A DNA stretch of 9,520 bases from an uncultured Marmoricola sp. (GTDB taxonomy: Bacteria; Actinomycetota; Actinomycetes; Propionibacteriales; Nocardioidaceae). Both the position numbers and the translations under genes were made by a program. Where the stretch lies: positions 1 through 9,520 of the forward strand of contig CALMMO010000087.1 of NCBI GenBank assembly GCA_937868455.1. The letters run 5' to 3'. The notes under the pieces are model-generated. The model was not told the DNA's origin, ran no database searches, and worked only from the letters and a program-made list of their open reading frames with translations. Below are positions 5,894 through 9,520 of this stretch, in pieces; positions within the stretch are counted from its first letter, which is position 1; every line of letters begins with the position of its first letter.

Positions 5894-6985
5894 CTAGTGC
5901 ACCACGATGGGGATCAGCATCTCTTGGTCTGTCATGGCGCCGTGCATCCCCACCAATTGAGTTTCAATCGCAAAGTCGCGCGAAGACAGCACCGCTAACT
6001 CAGGCCCACAGACCACCATGAGGTCACCTAACCGGGGCGCAACCTCAGGATCGACCTCGCCAAACCACCCGGCCGCGACACCTTCCTCACGGGTCACGAT
6101 GGTGGCGCGATCACCCAGGTAGTCAGACCATGCCTGCCGAACATCCTCAACGGCACCAGTTCGGCAGTAGAGGTGCCGAAATCGAGCTTCGCCACCGAGC
6201 AAGGTGAGCCCAGAGCGCAAATGTGGAACCTCGTCGATATCGACTCTCACGCTGGGATCAACCATGCCGTGATCGGCGACCACCAAGAGCTTGACCGAAG
6301 CCGGCAAAGACTCGCGAAGCTGCTCCAACGTGGCATCCGCGTCATCGAGAGCAGCGCGCCAGCGTGCCGAACCAACACCGTGAGCGTGTCCGGTGTGATC
6401 AGGGTCGTTGTCATAGATATAGGTCACCGAGGGCGCCCGCTGCGCCGCGCGTACGGCGTGATCGACGCGTTCGGTGAGGGTTTGAGCACCCACGAACCGC
6501 GCACCCCGCTGTCCGCATTGGGTCAGCCCTGAGTGTTCAAACTCAGCCTTGGAGATGACTGTGGTCGCGATCCCATGTCGCTCCAAGGTTGCGAAATAGG
6601 GCTCGTGTGGCTGCCAGCGCTGGGGATCAACGGACTTGTCCCAGCGCAATGCCTGGAGTAGCCGGTCGGTGCCAGGGATGCGACTGGTGAATCCCACCAG
6701 CCCATGGGCACCGGGCGGGAGTGCGGTGCCTAGAGAAGTCAGCGACGTCGCGGTGGTGGAAGGCACCCCACAGGTGCCCACCTTCATCGATCCTGAAGAC
6801 AAGAACGGTGTCTGCTCGGTGTGACGCGCGAGGAGCTCGGCGCCTAGTCCGTCGAGTAGCACCACGACGTAGGCAGACGCCGGGGGCAACTCCAAGGCCC
6901 CTTCCCCTGGCATCCCAAGGGCCCGACCTACGGCAGGCAATACGTCGGCCAGCGACGCGCCTCCGTAGTCAGGAAGAACGTTCAT
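5894..6985 (-). CDS. Alkaline-phosphatase-fold protein, type I phosphodiesterase/nucleotide pyrophosphatase-like
   Basis: A 363-residue protein with the metal-binding plan of the NPP/alkaline phosphatase superfamily. Residues are D45 (VVVLLDGLG), a nucleophile Thr in GVPSTTATSLTS (T77 or T78), D196 and H200 (YDNDPDHTGHAHG), D238 and H239 (VVADHGMVD) and H348 (VGMHGAMT). All the expected two-metal ligands seem present, so it is probably an active phosphodiesterase or phosphatase. The substrate is unknown; nucleotide pyrophosphates or phosphodiesters are the family norm. There is no signal peptide, so it acts in the cytoplasm, unlike many relatives. The ATG at 6985 overlaps the stop of the DUF5998-type gene (ATGA), so the two are likely co-translated. 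An AGGTG just upstream may help initiation. It converges on tdk with a 10-bp gap. Confidence 0.85.
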   Translation of the reverse strand: MNVLPDYGGASLADVLPAVGRALGMPGEGALELPPASAYVVVLLDGLGAELLARHTEQTPFLSSGSMKVGTCGVPSTTATSLTSLGTALPPGAHGLVGFTSRIPGTDRLLQALRWDKSVDPQRWQPHEPYFATLERHGIATTVISKAEFEHSGLTQCGQRGARFVGAQTLTERVDHAVRAAQRAPSVTYIYDNDPDHTGHAHGVGSARWRAALDDADATLEQLRESLPASVKLLVVADHGMVDPSVRVDIDEVPHLRSGLTLLGGEARFRHLYCRTGAVEDVRQAWSDYLGDRATIVTREEGVAAGWFGEVDPEVAPRLGDLMVVCGPELAVLSSRDFAIETQLVGMHGAMTDQEMLIPIVVH

Positions 6986-7557
6986 CGCACCTGAGTCAGT
7001 TGCGAGAGAGCTTGAGAGAAGGTGACCAGTCGAGAGACTGCGTCTGGCCCGTCTGCAGCAGCCGAGACTCGCATCGAGAAGTCATCGGAGCCGATCATGC
7101 CGGTGTAACCGTGGTCGGCCTCGCATTGAGGGTCGTGACAAATCGCGGGCTCGATGTCGATGCGAGACACTCCACCCCACCCAACAGTCAGCACGGCCTC
7201 GGTTGGGGCAGGCACCCGCGAGCGATACCCAGCAGCGTTAGCCGTGATCTTGTTGATCACCACAGACTTCACCGATGACAACGACACTGCCTCGCTCGTG
7301 CTCGCGGTGTAGGGCTCAGGCAGCAAGTCATCGCCGGAGTGCTCATCGGTGTGGCACAGGATCAATCGGCTCGGCGTGAGCACGACCACGGTGATGTGGC
7401 GACGTACCTCATCGCGCTCGATCGTGGGCTCATGGTGCACAAGGAACGAAACAATCTCTTCGCCGGCCACAGAATCCATGACGCCGGCCGTGACCACGGC
7501 TGGGTAATAGCCCGCCTTTTCGATGGCCGCCACTAACTCTGCTGAAGTCTCACTCAC
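6982..7557 (-). CDS. DUF5998 family protein of unknown function
   Basis: A 191-residue protein I recognise as the actinobacterial family called DUF5998; its function is not established. It opens SETSAELVAAIEKAGYYP. It has a conserved middle segment (VLTPSRLILCHTDEHSGDD) and a later cysteine/histidine cluster (ICHDPQCEADHGYTGMI) that could bind a metal, which is my inference. There is no signal peptide or membrane segment. The frame is open to a GTG at 7563, but I prefer the GTG at 7557-7555: GGGAG at 7567-7563 then sits 5 nt upstream, and the resulting N-terminus fits the family. It follows the acyl-CoA-ligase-like gene by about 26 bp and overlaps the next gene by four bases, so the three probably form one operon. 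Confidence 0.8.
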   Translation of the reverse strand: MSETSAELVAAIEKAGYYPAVVTAGVMDSVAGEEIVSFLVHHEPTIERDEVRRHITVVVLTPSRLILCHTDEHSGDDLLPEPYTASTSEAVSLSSVKSVVINKITANAAGYRSRVPAPTEAVLTVGWGGVSRIDIEPAICHDPQCEADHGYTGMIGSDDFSMRVSAAADGPDAVSRLVTFSQALSQLTQVR

Positions 7558-7562
7558 GTGCA

Positions 7563-7567
7563 CTCCC
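7563..7567 (-). promoter_or_regulatory. Ribosome binding site of the DUF5998-type gene
   Basis: On the minus strand GGGAG precedes the GTG at 7557 by 5 nt. It overlaps the alternative GTG at 7563 and so argues against that start. Confidence 0.55.
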
Positions 7568-7583
7568 GAAGTGTTTCATGCCC

Positions 7584-9520
7584 CTAGGCATCAGGCAGAC
7601 GGCGGACGAATTCCGAGGAGCGCGCATCGGCCACCGGCGCCACCCAGGCATCGGCGGACAAGACGTGTGCGCCTGCCACCGACACATGCACAAGTGAAAG
7701 GTCGAGACGCTGCAGTTGGGGCAGTTCATCCTTCATCAGGGCGACTCGTCCCAACAGGTCTTCCAGCGCTTCCACATTGACCAGCTCAGAGCCTCGATAG
7801 CCAAATAGCAGCGGGGACGCCTTGGGTGCGCGCACCATCTCGGAGACCTCTTGTCCGCTCAGAGGCGGAATGCGGAAGACGCGATCGCCGACGAGGTCCG
7901 AGAGGGACCCGGCGAGGGCGAAGGAAACCGTGGGACCAAAGAGTGGGTCTTCGAGCCCCTGGATCGAGACAGGCACGCCGGCTGGAGCGTTTCGTTGTAC
8001 GACGAACCCCGCCTGATCTGAGTCATCGATGATGTCGTTGAGCGCGGCCCATGCTTCTTGCATGTCAGCTCGGGTGGCGATCGAACGCCATACGTGTGCC
8101 ATGTCGGGGCGGTTGCGCAGGCGTTCGACGGTGGCCTTCAAGACCACCTCCCCGCCTAGGCGTTGGGCAGCCTCGATGGCCTCATCACACGTGGTGACTT
8201 CGACGCGCTCCCACAACTCGATGCCGAAGCTGGCGAGCAGCTCGCCCACTTCTTCTGGACGCAGTTGTCGGCCATCGTGCGCACCCATCAACGACTTGGT
8301 GAGCAAACGCTTTGCCCGGGCGACATCGGCCTCTTCGAAGGGCACTTCTACGTCGTCGGGGCGAGTCAGCCAGGCTGAATATTCGACGACCTTGGCGAGA
8401 GCCCGCACTGCCGATTCCACGGCAGGGTACGACGGGACCGACCCGCGACCCACGATGCTTCCGGCCATGCCCGGGATTCGCAGCAGTTCAGGTAGGCCCT
8501 CAGATGCCAAGAATGTGGACACCAATGGCTTATCGGATTGTTCACCGACAGCGGCCAAGACATTGGCCACGGCCTCACCAGATGTGTTCAGCGGCGGAAT
8601 GTAGACCGCCACAACTGAATCAACTCCGCTGTCATCGATGGCAGCATCGAGTGCCTTTTCGAAGTCAGCAGCCGTGGCGGTGGAGCCTAGGGAGACCGAT
8701 TTCACAACCTGCATCCCCTGACCCACGGCCGCATCGGCGGCCAACAAGCCAATCGCATCAGAGTTGCCGACGACGGCGACTCGGTTGCCCTTGGGCAATG
8801 GCTGGTGAGCCACCAATTGGGCCACATCAAACATCTCATCGAGCGTGTCGACCTGGATGACCCCGGCCTGGCTGAACATGGCATCGACTGCTTCTTGGGG
8901 AGCCATGATGGTGCGCACGCTGTGTCCCATGGGCACACCTTGCGTCGTCCGCCCCGAACGCACCGCGACGATCGGCTTCTCTCGAGAGACTCGTCGGGCA
9001 ATGCGGGAGAACTTGCGTGGGTTACCAATCGACTCCAAGTAGAGCAAGATCACCTCGGTTGAGGGGTCTTTCTCCCAGTACTGCAACAAGTCATTGCCAG
9101 ACACGTCGGCACGGTTGCCGGCACTGACGAAGGTGCTCAAACCCAAACCGCGGTTGCTGGCGCGCTCCAAGATCGCAGAACCCAGTGCGCCCGACTGGCA
9201 GAAGAACCCGGCACGCCCACGCTGAGGCATGTGCGAGCTCAGCGAGGCATTCATCGAGACTTCTGGGTCGGTGTTGATGATGCCCAAACAGTTGGGTCCA
9301 ATCAGCCGCAACCCATAGCTACGTGCCAGTCCGAGCAGTTGACGCTGCCGCTTGCGTCCGTCTTCGCCGGTGTCGGCAAACCCTGCCGAGATCACAATCA
9401 GGCCGTGCACGCCTTTGGCCGCACAGTCGAGCACCACTTCAGAGACCGCATCGACTGGGACAGCAACAATCGCGAGGTCAACCTCGCCTGGAATGTCGGC
9501 GACCGTCGGGTAGGCCGGCA
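7584..9520 (-). CDS. Acetate-CoA ligase (NDP-forming)-like / Pat-type protein, C-terminal part (partial)
   Basis: The frame is open from the right edge, so the first codons are missing; 644 residues are visible. An apparent GTG start at 9437 is internal, because the preceding codons (PAYPTVADIPGEVDLAIVAV) continue the CoA-binding Rossmann domain. Next come LRLIGPNCLGIIN and GFFCQSGALGSAIL, the succinyl-CoA-ligase-like domains, with a His at visible residue 199 (MGHSVRT) at the phosphohistidine position. A C-terminal ATP-grasp-5 region starts near residue 400 and contains K461 (VVLKAT), GPTVSFALAGSLSDLVGDR and SPLLFGYRG. The C-terminal strand reads LDLSLV where active NDP-forming ligases have an ELNP/DINP-like motif. 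The protein ends after the ATP-grasp domain, so any GNAT domain would have to be N-terminal, as in Streptomyces PatA lysine acetyltransferases. It may therefore be a protein acetyltransferase or a plain ligase; the window cannot decide. It is the first visible gene of the minus-strand operon. Confidence 0.85.
   Translation of the reverse strand, partial: PAYPTVADIPGEVDLAIVAVPVDAVSEVVLDCAAKGVHGLIVISAGFADTGEDGRKRQRQLLGLARSYGLRLIGPNCLGIINTDPEVSMNASLSSHMPQRGRAGFFCQSGALGSAILERASNRGLGLSTFVSAGNRADVSGNDLLQYWEKDPSTEVILLYLESIGNPRKFSRIARRVSREKPIVAVRSGRTTQGVPMGHSVRTIMAPQEAVDAMFSQAGVIQVDTLDEMFDVAQLVAHQPLPKGNRVAVVGNSDAIGLLAADAAVGQGMQVVKSVSLGSTATAADFEKALDAAIDDSGVDSVVAVYIPPLNTSGEAVANVLAAVGEQSDKPLVSTFLASEGLPELLRIPGMAGSIVGRGSVPSYPAVESAVRALAKVVEYSAWLTRPDDVEVPFEEADVARAKRLLTKSLMGAHDGRQLRPEEVGELLASFGIELWERVEVTTCDEAIEAAQRLGGEVVLKATVERLRNRPDMAHVWRSIATRADMQEAWAALNDIIDDSDQAGFVVQRNAPAGVPVSIQGLEDPLFGPTVSFALAGSLSDLVGDRVFRIPPLSGQEVSEMVRAPKASPLLFGYRGSELVNVEALEDLLGRVALMKDELPQLQRLDLSLVHVSVAGAHVLSADAWVAPVADARSSEFVRRLPDA

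Noticed and set aside
5879..5898. ACTAG/CTAGT inverted repeat as a bidirectional terminator
   Set aside because: The stem is only 5 bp, AT-rich and followed by no T-run. It largely reflects two TAG stop codons facing each other.
8029..8604. Plus-strand open frame opposite the ligase-like gene
   Set aside because: Low-complexity, Ser/Arg-rich translation typical of a shadow frame. The minus-strand frame carries recognisable ligase and ATP-grasp motifs.
9435..9437. GTG as the start of the ligase-like gene
   Set aside because: The frame stays open to the window edge and the preceding codons encode a sensible part of the CoA-binding domain, so the gene is truncated by the window.
1..9520. Mobile elements, CRISPR arrays, tRNA genes, toxin-antitoxin or defence genes
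   Set aside because: Nearly every base is assigned to conserved metabolic or housekeeping-type genes. No repeats, transposase motifs, clover-leaf sequences or defence domains were seen by eye.

Overview
The window is high-GC, gene-dense DNA with short or overlapping gene junctions, GTG and TTG starts and purine-rich ribosome binding sites. The minus-strand block on the right (an acetate-CoA ligase/Pat-type protein, a DUF5998-type protein and a small phosphodiesterase/alkaline-phosphatase-fold protein), with a type II thymidine kinase facing it, is a neighbourhood I associate with actinomycetes. I therefore read this as an actinobacterial chromosome segment, but I cannot name the genus.

Layout. 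(1) Positions 1-173, minus strand: the N-terminal part of an SseA-type rhodanese/3-mercaptopyruvate sulfurtransferase that runs off the left edge. (2) Positions 174-248: a 75-bp divergent control region with two adjacent small palindromes. (3) Positions 249-5240, plus strand: a complete fdsG-fdsB-fdsA-fdsD set for a cytoplasmic NAD+-dependent, molybdenum bis-MGD formate dehydrogenase of the Rhodobacter capsulatus/Cupriavidus type, with a cysteine (not selenocysteine) at the Mo site. (4) Positions 5233-5883, plus strand: thymidine kinase, whose start lies inside the end of fdsD. (5) Positions 5894-9520, minus strand: three genes read right to left, the truncated acyl-CoA-ligase-like gene, the DUF5998-type gene and the phosphodiesterase-like gene, which meets tdk tail to tail with a 10-bp gap.

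How the genes work together. Formate is oxidised at the Mo centre of FdsA. Electrons pass along its chain of Fe-S clusters to the FMN of FdsB, with FdsG holding one further [2Fe-2S] cluster, and reduce NAD+ to NADH. FdsD is a small accessory subunit. All four fds genes and tdk are joined by 4- or 8-nt overlaps, so they are probably one translationally coupled transcript started in the 174-248 region. No fdsC/fdhD-type cofactor sulfuration gene, molybdate transporter or formate transporter is visible, so these must lie elsewhere.

I see no tRNA, rRNA, CRISPR array, insertion sequence or phage gene. The enzymes belong to recognised families. The points worth a second look are the genomic setting (a formate dehydrogenase operon between a sulfurtransferase and tdk), one shortened cluster-binding loop in FdsA, a degenerate ATP-grasp signature in the ligase-like protein, and the control region.
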